From Halichondria panicea (Eukaryota > Porifera > Demospongiae > Suberitida > Halichondriidae), in assembly GCF_963675165.1 (NCBI RefSeq), contig NC_087377.1, forward strand, positions 592,501 to 656,500: a stretch of DNA of 64,000 nt. The letters are read 5' to 3'. The translations under genes and the position numbers were made by a program. The notes under the pieces are model-generated. The model saw nothing but the letters and a program-made list of their open reading frames with translations. It was not told the origin of the DNA and ran no database searches. Below, one piece after another: positions 20,065 through 33,114 of the stretch. Position 1 is the stretch's first letter. Each line of letters starts with the position of its first letter.

Positions 20065-22735
20065 GTGTTTACGTTCCCGTGGGTGGGTTCAATTCACTAG
20101 CAATAGTTTTGCGTTCCCGTGAGTGGGTTCAATTCACTAGCAATAGTTTTACGTTCCCGTGGGTGGGTTCAATTCACTAGCAATAGTTTTGCGTTCCCGT
20201 GGGTGGGTTCAATTCACCAGCAATAGTTTTGCGTTCCCGTGAGTGGGTTCAATTCACTAGCAATAGTTTTGCGTTCCCGTGAGTGGGTTCAATTCACTAG
20301 CAATAGTTTTGCGTTCCCGTGAGTGGTCACTAGCAATAGTTTTGCGTTCCCGTGAGTGGGTTCAATTAATTCACTAGCAATAGTTTTACGTTCCCGTGAG
20401 TGGGTTCATTTCACTAGCAATAGTTTTGCGTTCCCGTGAGTGGGTTCAATTCACTGACAATAGTTTTACGTTCCCGTGAGTGGGTTCAATTCACTAGCAA
20501 TAGTTTTGCGTTCCCGTGGGTGGGTTCAATTCACTAGCAATAGTTTTGCGTTCCCGTGGGTGGGTTCAATTCACTAGCAATAGTTTTACGTTCCCGTGAG
20601 TGGGTTCAATTCACTAGCAATAGTTTTACGTTCCGTGAGTGGGTTCAATTCACTAGCAATAGTTTTAAGTTCCCGTGAGTGGTCACTAGCAATAGTTTTG
20701 CATTCCCATGAGTGGGTTCAATTCACTAGCAATAGTTTTGCGTTCCCGTGGGTGGGTTCAATTCACTAGCAATAGTTTTACGTTCCCGTGAGTGGGTTCA
20801 ATTCACTAGCAATAGTTTTACGTTCCGTGAGTGGGTTCAATTCACTAGCAATAGTTTTAAGTTCCCGTGAGTGGTCACTAGCAATAGTTTTGCATTCCCA
20901 TGAGTGGGTTCAATTCACTAGCAATAGTTTTGCGTTCCCGTGGGTGGGTTCAATTCACTAGCAATAGTTTTAAGTTCTCGTGAGTGGTCACTAGAATAGT
21001 TTTGCGTTCCCATGAGTGGGTTCAATTCACTAGCAATAGTTTTGCGTTCCCGTGGGTGGGTTCAATTCACTAGCAATAGTTTTAAGTTCTCGTGAGTCGG
21101 TCACTAGCAATAGTTTTGCGTTCCCATGGGTGGGTTCAATTCACTAGCAATAGTTTTAAGTTCCTGTGAGTGGTCACTAGCAATAGTTTTGCGTTCCCGT
21201 GGGTGGGTTCAATTCACTAGCAATAGTTTTGCGTTCCCGTGAGTGGGTTCAATTCACTAGCAATAGTTTTACGTTCCGTGAGTGGGTTCAATTCACTAGC
21301 AATAGTTTTACGTTCCCGTGAGTGGGTTCAATTCACTAGCAATAGTTTTAAGTTCTCGTGAGTGGTCACTAGCAATAGTTTTGCGTTCCCGTGGGTGGGT
21401 TCAATTCACTAGCAATAGTTTTGCTTTCCCGTGGGTGGGTTCAATTCACTAGCAATAGTTTTGCGTTCTCGTAAGTGGGTTCAATTCACTAGCAATAGTT
21501 TTGCATTCCCTTGAGTGGGTTCAATTCACTAGCAATAGTTTTACGTTCCCGTGAGTGGGTTCAATTCACTAGCAATAGTTTTAAGTTCCCGTGAGTGGGT
21601 TCAATTCACTAGCAATAGTTTTGCGTTCCCGTGAGTGGGTTCAATTCACTAGCAATAGTTTTGCGTTCCCATGAGTGGGTTCAATTCACTAGCAATAGTT
21701 TTGCGTTCCCGTGGGTGGGTTAAATTCACTAGCAATAGTTTTAAGTTCTCGTGAGTGGTCACTAGCAATAGTTTTGCGTTCCCATGAGTGGGTTCAATTC
21801 ACTAGCAATAGTTTTGCGTTCCCGTGGGTGGGTTCAATTCACTAGCAATAGTTTTAAGTTCTCGTGAGTCGGTCACTAGCAATAGTTTTGCGTTCCCGTG
21901 GGTGGGTTCAATTCACTAGCAATAGTTTTAAGTTCCTGTGAGTGGTTACTAGCAATAGTTTTGCGTTCCCGTGAATGGGTTCAATTCACTAGCAATAGTT
22001 TTGCGTTCCCGTGAGTGGGTTCAATTCACTAGCAATAGTTTTACGTTCCGTGAGTGGGTTCAATTCACTAGCAATAGTTTTACGTTCCCGTGAGTGGGTT
22101 CAATTCACTAGCAATAGTTTTAAGTTCTCGTGAGTGGTCACTAGCAATAGTTTTGCGTTCCCGTGGGTGGGTTCAATTCACTAGCAATAGTTTTGCTTTC
22201 CCGTGGGTGGGTTCAATTCACTAGCAATAGTTTTAAGTTTCCGTGAGTGGTCACTAGCAATAGTTTTGCGTTCCCGTGGGTGGGTTCAATTCACTAGCAA
22301 TAGTTTTGCGTTCTCGTAAGTGGGTTCAATTCACTAGCAATAGTTTTGCATTCCCTTGAGTGGGTTCAATTCACTAGCAATAGTTTTACGTTCCCGTGAG
22401 TGGGTTCAATTCACTAGCAATAGTTTTAAGTTCCCGTGAGTGGGTTCAATTCACTAGCAATAGTTTTGCGTTCCCGTAAGTGGGTTCAATTCACTAGCAA
22501 TAGTTTTGCGTTCCCGTGAATGGGTTTAATTCACTAGCAATAGTTTTGCGTTCCCGTGGGTGGGTTCAATTCACTAGCAATAGTTTTGCGTTCCCGTGAG
22601 TGGGTTCAATTCACTAGCAATAGTTTTAAGATCCCATGAGTGGGTTCAATTCACTAGCAATAGTTTTACGTTCCTGTGAGTGGGTTCAATTCACTAGCAA
22701 TAGTTTTACTTTCCCATGAGTGGGTTCAATAATTC
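20065..22735 (+). repeat. 40-bp minisatellite, array 2 (about 66 units)
   Basis: Same unit as array 1. The opening run (CCCGTGGG, CCCGTGAG, CCCGTGGG, a CACCAGC unit, then the GAGTGGTCAC short unit and the TTCAATTAATTCAC unit) matches array 1 in order. It lacks the GTGCATGGG and CCCTTGAG-rich core found in array 1. The diagnostic pair GTTCTCGTAAG followed by GCATTCCCTTGAG occurs near 21466 and 22311. Confidence 0.97.
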
Positions 22736-24120
22736 ACAACAGCTGCATTGTACCTCACTCCTTGTTTTGTGTTTTTTATGCGAGTGCGCTGAATGTGCCA
22801 GGGAAAGCTTAGGTTTTCTGAATGCTTAGAAACAGACCTTTCAAATAGTACCATCAAAGTTCATGAAAGATAACATTATTTGCCAATTTAGTCCCCATGG
22901 TCCGAGGTCAAAAAATAACAAATTAAGGGCCCGGATGAAATATTGGATTGAAACACGTCATTTGAAATAAATTATATTTTTCTAAGCTTTCGAAATAATT
23001 ATATAAAATTTTTCCCATTGAATCAACTGTTATGGCTGTTGTAAGACCCCCACCCCTCGTGAATCTTTCAGCTGTTGAAAGACACCCCCCTTCCGTTTAA
23101 TTCGTGAATCTTTCAGCTGCCATAACTTAAATTCTGTGGATCGAAACTTAAATTCTGTGGATCGAAAGTCAAACATTTTTTGAATGCTTAGAAACACCTT
23201 TCAAATGGTATATGATAGTTTGATGTTTTTTATGCGTTGTACTCCCCCCCCCCCTTGTGTAACAGTGTTTTTAGTGGAATAGTTATTGTTTTTTATGTGC
23301 TGTACTCCCCCCTTGTGTTGTATTTTTTATGCGAGTGCGCTGAATGCGCCAGCGAAAGTCTTAGGATCTCTCTCGCGAGTTGGCTGAATGCGCCAGCGAA
23401 AGTCTTAGGCTCTCTCTCGCGAGTTGGCTGAATGCACCAGCGAAAGTCTTAGGCTCTCGCAAGTTGGCTGAATGCGCTAGCGAACGTCTTAGGCTCTCGC
23501 AAGTTGGCTGAATGCGCTAGCGAACGTCTTAGGCTCTCGCGAGTTGGCTGAATGCGCCACGAAAATAACCCGCTATACGATAGTTGGAATAGTTAGTGTT
23601 TTTTATGCATTGTACTCCCCCCTTGCATGTGTGACGGTGTTTTGGGTTAGTTAGTGTTCACTTCTCTATAATTACATACATGCATTAATTTGGGTGACAA
23701 TTTGTGGGACATTATGATCATTGACGTGTGCAATAAATGATGTATATATACTGTGTGTGTGCATGTGCAGGACTGAACCAGCCCCCGGCATGTATCATGA
23801 GGGACGCTGTACAGAGATGTTAGGGCAAGTTCCTTTAATTAGATCCAGATATTGTAATTATTTCCTTCTTCCAGGTTGTTGGTGGCTAAACGTGCTTATA
23901 GTTGCCATGGAGATGGAGATGGTATTTGACTGAAGTCATGTACCTACCTCTCGATAGAAGGAAACAAGGATTTGTCAATAATTATAGTACTGTGATAAAT
24001 AAATGTTTTGTCAACTTCGATTCTCTAAGATCATAATTATTCACAACTATAATTATACTATTGTTCTTGTTCTTACAAAACTTTAAATTATGTTACGTTG
24101 TTTCATATTAATTATATATC
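22736..24120. repeat. Segmental-duplication module B, copy 2
   Basis: Matches 10476-11879 with small differences, including a doubled AAATTCTGTGGATCGA box near 23127-23165. The GCTGAATGCGCC 40-bp tandem repeat is at 23330-23570. Confidence 0.75.
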
Positions 24121-25683
24121 GAGTACAGCAGCCATTCAGTGTTAGGTAGTGCCAGACCATCAAACCATCACCTTGTCCATCCATATATACACAACCATCA
24201 ACCTACACAGAGAGCATGAGAGACTTGTCACACAACATAGCTAGCTACTTATCTGTGTGTATGTGGCTCCTCCACAACCGTCAACCTACACAGAGAGCAT
24301 GAGAGACATGCCACACGACATAGCTAGCTACTCATCTGTGTGTATGCTGTTACAGTGGCTCCTCCACACAATCAACCTACACTGAGAGCATGAGAGATAC
24401 TGTACACAATGGAACTACTTATCTTTTGCTGTGAAGAGACATCCACCTACACACAATAGAAGCCAGCCATACTTATCTTTATTGTCTCCATAGCTGCACA
24501 CAAAACAATCAAGAGACACTATAAATGATAGTAGTGGGCGTTGAGATCTGAGCCCCTCCCCCTTCAGTACCTGCAATACATTATACAGTGATGAGGTTAG
24601 TAATCCTCCCTGGGTCCCAGAGCAGCATGGCTTGTCTGTACCTGGAGGAGAGAGGAGACAAAAGCAGTGAGAGAATGGAACACTAGCTATAGTACAGTAG
24701 CTAGTAGGAGGAGCTGTGTGTGTGTGCATTGTGGCTGCAAGAGAACAAGCAAATGCATGGTTACATTGAGATCAGCAGTTCAAACAAAACCATCCACTCC
24801 ACACAATACAATACCAGCCAATCACCACCACAGCTGACAACCATCAGCCTAGTATTATCAATAATACATAATTATAACACCAGACAACAAAAATTTAATT
24901 ACACCCATAGCTGTTTGTGCTGTGCAGAGAAGAGATGAGAAATACCCACAACAACAAATCAATTCAACAGTGAAGACTACCAATTAATTCAGATCATTAT
25001 TATCATCATAATACCAGACCAGGAATGAATGCACTCCTGACCAGACAAATCATTATAATCAAATCACACATCATCACCAAGCCAGACTGTGCAACGAAAT
25101 TTCCCAACCACAACAACCAATCAAATCATCCACAGAAGGTTTAGTTTCCTTGCACAATATTTGGTTGCCAAAATGATGATCACCTTTGAGAAAAAATCAC
25201 ACACAAAACAAACACCAAATGCTAAAATCATAAAAAACTGTTCTAAAAATTAAATTCTGCACTATTTTTACCCCTGGGAACAGCTGTTGTTTGCTAGACT
25301 CTTCCAGGGCTTGCTGTGGAAAGCCCTTCTTGTTCACTCACTGTCTGGTCCTGTTTCTTACCATTGAATTTACTGTACAAAAATACTCCCACTCACTACT
25401 TTCAGTCTGACATCTCTACCAATAGGTGTCAGCTAGCTGCAGCAGTCCTGCTTCTCTTGGCTGCTAAAGAATCTGGGTGGGGCTGCTGCTGGACTGAATC
25501 TAGGACGCCTTCTAATTCTATCCATCGTCAAGGTACCCATATATAAAGTAAAAAGCTTATATCATACAGAAATTTTTTTGATACAGACACTTGAATACTA
25601 CTGTTGTTTTTATACCACCCAACAAACACAAAATATTTATAACATGAACAAACATTTTTTAATAATAATATAGAGCTGCAGGC
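24121..25683. repeat. Segmental-duplication module C, copy 2
   Basis: Matches 11880-13515: the ~95-bp CAACCTACACAGAGAGCATG repeats, the conserved minus-strand PCCSGTQGGLLTSS stretch, and the lead-in to piggyBac copy 2. It has a ~25-bp deletion near 24560 and another near 25139 compared with copy 1. Confidence 0.7.
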
Positions 25684-26095
25684 ATGGCCAAGAGGCCACA
25701 CTGGACCACGGAGGAGGTTCTACAAGACATCTTGAATGATGAGGAACCTGCAGAGGAGTGGGAAGAGGATATAGAAGAGGTAACAGCGGACAGGGATGAG
25801 CCAGTCATGCAGGGCAGTGACAAAGAATTTTCTGATTGGGATGAAGGTGGGGTCTAAAACTAAACTGAATACCGATATAATTTATTACAACGCACATGTA
25901 GAAATGGAGCCCCCGTCAACAGACAGCAATCCTGCACAAGGTAAATATTAATAATTATAAGGTTAACAATTTGTACCAGCTATTGATAAATCCTTTCCTA
26001 GACGACGCAAGTGACGACACAAGTGGTCCAAGCAACTCGTCACACGGTTTGTGCAATGTTATGAAGTACAAATACAATCAGTTCGACTTAATTTA
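25684..26095 (+). pseudogene. piggyBac transposase, copy 2 (5' fragment)
   Basis: Begins with the same MAKRPHWTTEEV exon and acidic second exon. The intron lacks the ~270-bp segment of other copies. The DDASDDTSGPSNSS exon follows, and the sequence stops matching piggyBac about 100 bp later, after TTCGACTTAATTT. It then passes into another copy of module C at 26130. The whole catalytic core and the zinc finger are gone. Confidence 0.85.
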
Positions 26096-26129
26096 CAAAA
26101 CATTAAATTATAATGTTACCTTGTTTCAT

Positions 26130-27252
26130 ATTAATTATAAATTATAGACCAAGGAACAAGTACAGCAGTCATTCAGTGTTAGGTAGTGCCAGACCATCAA
26201 ACCATCGCCTTGTCCATCCATATATACACAACCATTAACCTACGTAGGGAGATAAAAGACTTGCTACACAACATAGCTATAGCTACTCATCTGTAAATTG
26301 CAGCCATTCAGTGTTAGGTAGTGCCAGACCATCACCCTACGTAGGGAGATAAAAGACTTGCTACTCATCTGTATGTATGCTGTTACAGTGGCTCCTCCAC
26401 AACCATCAACCTACACAGAGAGCATGAGAGACTTGTCACACAACATAGCTAGCTACTCATCTGTGTGTATGCTGTTACAGTGGCTTCTCCACACACAAAT
26501 CAACCTACACAGAGAGCATGAGAGACACTGTACACAATGGAGCTACTTATCTTTTGCTGTGAAGAGACATCCACCTACACACCATAGAAGCCAGCCGTTG
26601 ATGTCTCCATAGCTGCACACAAAACAATTGAGAGACACTATAAATGATAGTAGTGGGCGGTGAGATCTGAGCCCCTCCCCAACATCTCCAGTCAAGCCCC
26701 ACCCCCTTCAGTACCTGCAATACATTATACAGTGATGAGGTTAGTAATCCTCCCTGGGTCCCAGAGCAGCATGGCTTGTCTGTACCTGGGGGAGAGAGGA
26801 GACAAAAGCAGTGAGAGAATGGAACACTAGTACAGTAGCTAGTAGGAGGAGCTGTGTGTGTGTGCATTGTGGCTGCAAGAGATGCATGGTTACATTGAGA
26901 GCAGCAGTTCAAACAAAACCATCCACTCCACACAATACAATACCAGCCAATCACCACCACAGCTGACAACCATCATCCTAGTATTATCAATACACACACA
27001 ATACATAATTATAACACCAGACAACAAAATTACACCCATAGCTGTTTGTGCTGTGCAGAGAAGAGATGAGAAATTCCCACAACCACAAATCAATTCAACA
27101 GCGAAGACCACCAATTAATTCAGATCATTATTATCATCTTAATACCAGACCTTGAATGAATGCACTCCTGACCAGACAAATCATTATAATCAAATCACAC
27201 ATCATCACCAAACCAGACTGTGCAACAAAATTTCCCAACCCCACAACAACCA
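26130..27252. repeat. Segmental-duplication module C, copy 3, interrupted by the CACTA-like element
   Basis: Begins ATAGACCAAGGAACAAGTACAG and holds about four degenerate ~95-bp units, then the usual C sequence up to CCACAACAACCA. At this point the C sequence breaks off and resumes at 33227 with CAATCAAATC. This fixes the insertion interval of the transposon between. Confidence 0.75.
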
Positions 27253-27268
27253 CACACATAAATGAAAG

Positions 27269-27400
27269 GTGTCAATTTGGCATGCAAACGCGTGTCAAAC
27301 TGCTTTCCCAAAAATTAACACACTAACACGGGTGTCAAATTAATATATGTCATTTTTACTGTGTCAAAACTGAAACATGCTGTAACTTTTGGTGTGTCGA
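27269..27400. promoter_or_regulatory. Subterminal GTGTCAAA-type repeats
   Basis: Within about 130 bp of the left border the motif TGTCAA/TGTCAAA occurs in GGTGTCAATTTGG, CGTGTCAAACTG, GGTGTCAAATTA and TGTGTCAAAACTG, with a related GGTGTGTCGAAC. In plant CACTA elements, multiple short subterminal repeats are the binding sites of the accessory protein TnpA. A similar role here, perhaps for the SAM-domain protein, is inference. Confidence 0.5.
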
Positions 27401-27606
27401 ACAGAGGTATGTCATTTTAAAACGTCACGGTTACAAGAATATGACCATATAAATAAAAATACACAAAAGGAACGCCGGAATTATACATAAATATCAAGTA
27501 AAACTGAATATAACATAATCATAATTGATACAGTCGGTAACTAACTCGGTAATAACTTGGTAACAGTAAATGTACAGTTGGGGTAACTAATGTTGATCTA
27601 GCAAGT

Positions 27607-30083
27607 TTATGAATGATGAGTATACCTCACTGTTTTTTTTACAGATGTCTCTTTCACACCCATCAACACTTCCTGTATGAAGAGAAGGAGACCAGAGGCA
27701 GGTGATGGCTTGGGGTAACTGACGTAGAAGGCGTAGTATGTTGCAAACAAGCTGATAACCGAGTCAATGACACTGTCGCCCAATACTTCAAAGAGAACCT
27801 TTCCTTCACCAAGGATGAACGCTTGCATGCCATTCATGCTCTTGTCAGCAAAAATTGCAAGCCTTGGCTCTGGAAAGGTCTTTTCAGCTGTCACTTCCTC
27901 AATATCAGTCCCGACCTGCAACAAATAAGAGTTAAATTTGAGGTGCATGCTTCCACAATAATGACGCATGAAAGGAATTACAGTGTTACTGCCTCCGTAT
28001 ATATAGCCGGTAATTTTCGGGAGACAAAATATTTGATTACCGGCTATAATTATGCGTATATATACGTTGTTGTTTTTACTTACTTGATACAAAGTAAAAG
28101 CAGCTGCAGCTTTAGAGGCTACTCCTGCGGGCCTGAGTTGTGTGTCAATGAACAGAAGTGCCTTGTAGCTCCGAGTTTCTTCAGAGTCAGTGGGCACTTC
28201 ACCATCCATCTGCAGCAGAGTTGGAACAATCTTAGTCCAAGAATCTCTGATTCGAGAGATGGATTCCTCCCCACACATTAGCGTGAACTCCAACAGCACC
28301 TATAACATTTCAAGACTCAATAAATAACCAAGAAAACATTAGGTGTATAATTATGGTTAAATAAACAATTTAAAGAGCTAACGCACTTACCCATTGATTT
28401 CTTGTGAAGAAAGGATATGTCAAAAGAAGAATTGACATCTTGTCACCTGAATCTCCAATTCTCTTCCTTCTTTGTTGGTGCGTCTCCCTTATTAACTGTG
28501 TAATTGCTGCGTTGTTAGGCGCTTTCTTGGTGAATTGGTCGCACAACCGACCGTGGTTTCGATCGTATGCACATTCGTCCACACTGATAACGGAGTCTTG
28601 GCCAGGAGCGGCTTCAGCTGGCTTTGCTGCAATTATTTGCAATAAGTGCGCCTTTTCTGTCTTGAGAGGTTTGATTGCTGACGGTACTGACCTCCTTCTC
28701 CGATTTCGGAAGAACATAGTAACCTGTTGCTTCACTGTATGCTGCATGCATGTTGTATGATTAATTATAGCTATAAAAATTTGCAATTATGTATAATTAT
28801 AATACATGCATGCATTGTTATTATTGTATAATGCTCACCCAATAGCATCCGTCAATTACAATCTTGTTTCGTAGCTGCTCAAAGCTATTACACAAAACCT
28901 TAGCCATTTCGTCGTACTGATTTCCTTTCGGATTCGGGCAAAGACCATAATAGAAGAGGGAAGCTTCTCGTATTAATGCTAGTTTGTCTTTTCCGTAAAT
29001 TTGTTTCGCTATTATTGCTCTGTTTACTCTCTCACTGAATACTGGTGGAAGTGGGCACGGAGTTGGTAGGGTCTTCGTAGGTGCTGCCAGCACCAGTGGG
29101 CAAGGAGTTGGTAGGGTCTTCGTAGGTGCTGCCAGCACTTCGTACTCTTCTGTCCGTGGCTTTTTAGCAGGTGGTTCAGCTGCTTCATCACTTCTTGCAG
29201 GCAGCATTGCTAGAGGATAGTTGGCCACAGCTTCGTCCTCAAAATCCCCCATGTTGTAATCCTCTATCAGATTATAGCTGGCACTCATTTGACGTATCGT
29301 ACCACTCATGGAGCAATTTTCCTGTAGTTATAAAAGAACGTATATATTATGTCTCAAACTTAACACCACAGAATAAGGGTATTTCGTGGCCAAAAAATTG
29401 CCGCTTTGTTAAAGAATTGCACACTTGTGCAATGTATGAAATAGAAGCCCCTGTAGTGTGCTATGGTGGTTAGCAACAATTGTAGTTGAACGCCCACATT
29501 TACCACAATGCTCAGCTCAGTAGAATGGGGTAGAATGAGAATTGCAGTTGAATACAGTACAATGGGTACAATAGAGCACGGTATAGAATGGGTAGCATAT
29601 TCTAGAATTGCAGTACAATGGGTTAACTCTTTTAAGCACTCAACAATTAAAATTACCTGCTTATAACTATGGTACTAAAGTAAAATGTGTAAATGATTCT
29701 AACCTTTTCAAGAAGAGATTTGAGTGCCATCCTCAATCCACTCTGCGGCAACATATGCTTAAATTCCTCAAAGTCATTGGGTAGTTGAAGCACTGCAATG
29801 CCATTAATTAGGTTTTCTGTAAGTGCAAACAGATAATAATGTACTATAAAAGCTAAGAATATACCTAAGAAGACACTATAATAATTATTAGTCTACGAGT
29901 TGTACCTTTGAATGCAGAAACTACTGTTTCAGGAAAGCAGTTTTCCCTCAAGAGTCTCCCCACATCAGTTACAGACAACTTTTCCATCTCTTTCAAGGTT
30001 CTTTCAAGGTTTCTAAGTAACAAGTCTAGAGAATATTGCTCTAGGCTATATCTAGTGCGCATGCGCTCTAGATAAAACTGCAT
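27607..30083 (-). CDS. SAM-domain accessory protein of the CACTA-like element (intact, 6 exons)
   Basis: Exons are 30083-29906, 29816-29704, 29321-28839, 28741-28391, 28299-28084 and 27915-27607, all with GT-AG borders. They sum to 1650 nt, an uninterrupted 549-codon frame plus stop. Residues about 35-105 form a SAM-like domain (LSVTDVGRLLRENCFPETVV, then LPNDFEEFKHMLP and GLRMALKSLLEK). A proline-rich linker has a perfect 15-residue tandem duplication (VLAAPTKTLPTPCPL). A basic patch FRNRRRRS is near residue 270. The C-terminal ~170 residues end in the pattern YPKPSPASGLLLFIQEVLMG, which I associate with uncharacterised invertebrate and fish proteins. It starts 95 bp from the divergent transposase. 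Nuclear accessory or TnpA-like function is inferred from context. The long ORF at 27823-28281 on the other strand is a shadow. Confidence 0.75.
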
Positions 30084-30178
30084 AAAATATCGAAATTGGT
30101 AACTATTATATTATAAATACAAGCGCACAAAGCAGTTAGCTCATCAGGTCTCTATAGATATATCTCTCCGTATTAATT
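30084..30178. promoter_or_regulatory. Divergent (bidirectional) promoter spacer, 95 bp
   Basis: Lies between the two ATG codons of the SAM gene and the transposase gene. It is AT-rich (TAACTATTATATTATAAATA) and must hold both transcription starts and 5' leaders, or they overlap the coding regions. No other long spacer exists between the genes. Confidence 0.45.
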
Positions 30179-33114
30179 ATGGCTGACAACTGTGTAGTGA
30201 CCTGTTGCATGTGTCTTTTTCAGTGCTATTCCCACAAGTCTCTGCTAAAGCACACTCTTGCTGTTCATCAAAATGATCCAAGATTTATGGTCAATTGTAG
30301 TGTATGTGGCAAGTCAGCAACAAAATGGGAGACTTTGAGGAAGCATTTACGAAAGCATGGTAAGTCAGCTAATGAGATCATACATAATAATAGATCTAGC
30401 ATTAAAACTACTACTATTTAATACATCTATAGTTTTGAATATTACATCTATAGTTTTGAAGTACTTCAACCATTATTTTTTTATAATTATATACAGATGT
30501 TCAGATCGACGCAAGTGATCCAATTACAAGTGACCCAGAATCTTGTACAACCACAAAATTAATGATGACGTTGACGACGATTCACTACCATCGGTTACAT
30601 CGGTTCATCCCAAGTTTGACCGGGCCATGTTTCTTCTTCGCAGCACTAGCAGTTTAGCACTTAATTATTCAAGCATCGAACATCTTTGCGAATCAACACA
30701 GACACTAATGGAGCAAACTGCAGGACAAATGCAGCAGAAAATGTTGTGTTGTCTTCAAGAAAAAAGCATCACTGTGGATGAGGTCGTGAAGAAGATTGTC
30801 ACAGAATGTTGCAATGTTGATGAAATGTTTAGCGGTTTGTCTTCACGAGCGTTAAGAGAGAAATACTACAAACAGCATCTCAATTATGTGGTAATTAACG
30901 TATTATTTTGTTATCAGTACAATGTAGCATGAAGGTACATGCATTGTTTTATCATCTCATCATGTTAAATTACTGTATATGCATGCAATTACAAAATGTA
31001 TGTTACTACCATCACCATCACTTCTCAACAAGAACTGGGACTGGGTGAATGACCACGGCAAGATGCATCTGAAGGAGGTTGAGGCTAAGGGGTACTACAT
31101 TGATCTCTGGGAGAGCTTGAAGGTTTGTGCTATTTACCAACTCAATCACTGGTTTTATTTTTATAACTTAATTGTCAGAGTTTGCTATCAAATCCTGCTG
31201 TTAGAGAAGAGATCATTGGAAAAAGTCATGTCAGTACAGATGGTAGCATGCGCGATATCTGTGATGGGGACTTTGTTAAGAAACATCCAGTCTTTCGAGC
31301 ACATCCAGATGGTTTACAGTTTTTACTGTATCATGATGACATTGAAGTTTGTAATCCTCTCGGAACCAGTGCTGGAGTTCACAAGCTTGGTGAGAATTGC
31401 ATTACATGTTGGTTTATACCTTTTTATAATGACATGTAGGTGTGTTTTACTATAATATATATACATTGGGAAACATAAGACCAGTGTTTCGATCATCGCT
31501 CCAAGCTATTCAACTACTTGGAGTGGCTAAGTCATCGGACATGAATCAGAGTGCACGTGATATCCTCCTCAGAAACTTTGTTCAATGCATGAAATTGCTT
31601 TCAACAGTAAGTGTTGCTGGTAGTTTTCTTTTTTTTAACATTACTGTGACGTACCTATGATAATGGATATCTCGTGTGTATACATTTCAAATATGCTATT
31701 GCAGGATGAAGGATACAGGTTAGAGCTAGACTCAGGTGTGGTAGTACTTCATGGAGCTGTCGTCTGTCTCTGTGGTGACATACCTGCTAGTAATTTTCTT
31801 GGAGGGTTTAAAGAAGGTGTTGGGTTTGCGCTACGGAAATGCAGGCAGTGTCTTTGTTCGAAAGAAGATTTAAAACATAATGTGAGTTAAAAAACCACTG
31901 GTGCTAATTGTATTAATTTTTAACTACTTATAGTTTCATGTTGGTGCGTATACCCTGAGAGACTCTCATAGTCACAACCATTACTGTCAGCTAGTGGAAA
32001 GTGATGTGAATGGATGTTTGGGGTACTCAACTACGTATGGAGTGAATAATGCGAGCATTCTTCTGGACATTCCATTCTTTGATGTCACCAAATGTCTTCC
32101 GTACGACATAATGCACACAATATTTGAAGGTAAAAATTCATTCAATAGCACACAAATATAAATTATTGCTTCTGTTCATTAGGTGTTGCTCCACGTCTCC
32201 TCAAAGAGCTTCTTGTTACTTTTATCAATATCAAGAAGTACTTCACCTTGTCAGAGCTCAACCAGTCTCTTGCATCCCACCATTACGGATATTCAGAGCT
32301 TGACACCAAACCAAACACAATTACTGGGTCGACGATGGAGTATCATATCAAACAGAAAGGTGAATGTTCATATCATTTTCCCCACTTTTGTACAATGCTT
32401 ACTTTCATAATTAAAAAGCACATAAATCATCATTACACGCAGCTTCTCAGATGAAAGCACTGATCCGATTATTCCCGTTTATCATGGGGGGCTTTGTTCC
32501 AGAGGGCGATGAACACTGGGGTCTTCTCCTAACTCTGTGGGATATCTGCACAATGGTGACCGCATTTGTGGTTACAGAGGCAGATGCTTCTGATCTGGCA
32601 TGGAAAGTAGAGTTGTTGCTAGAAACATATATGTGCAACTCTATCCAAACTCGCCCTATGTTCCAAAGATGCATTATCTTCTGCATCTACCTGACGAACT
32701 ATTAAGGTATTCTAAAATGTCTAAATTAATGCATAAAGTATATACTTTATTTCATTAGATTTGGTCAACCACGAAACACATGGTGTATGCGGTTTGAATC
32801 CAAGAATAAGGAGTTAAAAGGTTTCACCTCAAACTGCTTTAAGAATGTCCCATACAGTGTGAGTGTCCGACACCAGCAGAGGTATTGTCACCTTCTAGCA
32901 GTGCGTCCTGGACAAGAGATGTCAAATTTCTTGTACAAAGGAGATGAAGTATCCTCAGGTAAATTTCTATTGCTGTTTGTAAATATACAGAATAATTATT
33001 ACTTTGGAGCTAACTTTTCCTAGGAAAATCTGTCATTTTGGACAATGATCTGGTAGCACCGGTTACACAACTGTGTGGATTGGACCACCCTCAGCTGCCA
33101 CTTGTTGCTTATCG
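30179..33114 (+). pseudogene. C2H2 zinc-finger / CACTA-EnSpm-like transposase (decayed, 3' truncated)
   Basis: Exons: 30179-30359 (two C2H2-like fingers, CVVTCCMCLF and CSVCGKSATKWETLRKHLRK), 30497-30890, about 31005-31122, 31179-31389 (LYHDDIEVCNPLGTSAGVHK), 31440-31606 (TLGNIRPVFRSSLQAIQLL), 31705-31881 (GDIPASNFLGGFKEGVGFAL), 31934-32129 (LPYDIMHTIFEG), 32183-32359, 32443-32706, 32759-32958 and 33024-33114. The paired YHDD, GDIPASN and LPYDIMH blocks match the metazoan transposases I know as EnSpm/CACTA-like. Defects: the acidic part of exon 2 (NDDVDDDSLP) is out of frame with the exon 1 join; the end of exon 9 needs a frameshift to read YPNSPYVPKMHYLLHLPDEL; and nothing encodes a C-terminus after AYR. 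It is unlikely to be active, unlike the neighbouring SAM gene. Confidence 0.7.

Noticed and set aside
27823-28281. 152-codon plus-strand ORF
   Set aside because: Antisense shadow of two exons of the intact SAM-domain gene; it reads across an intron with no recognisable domain.
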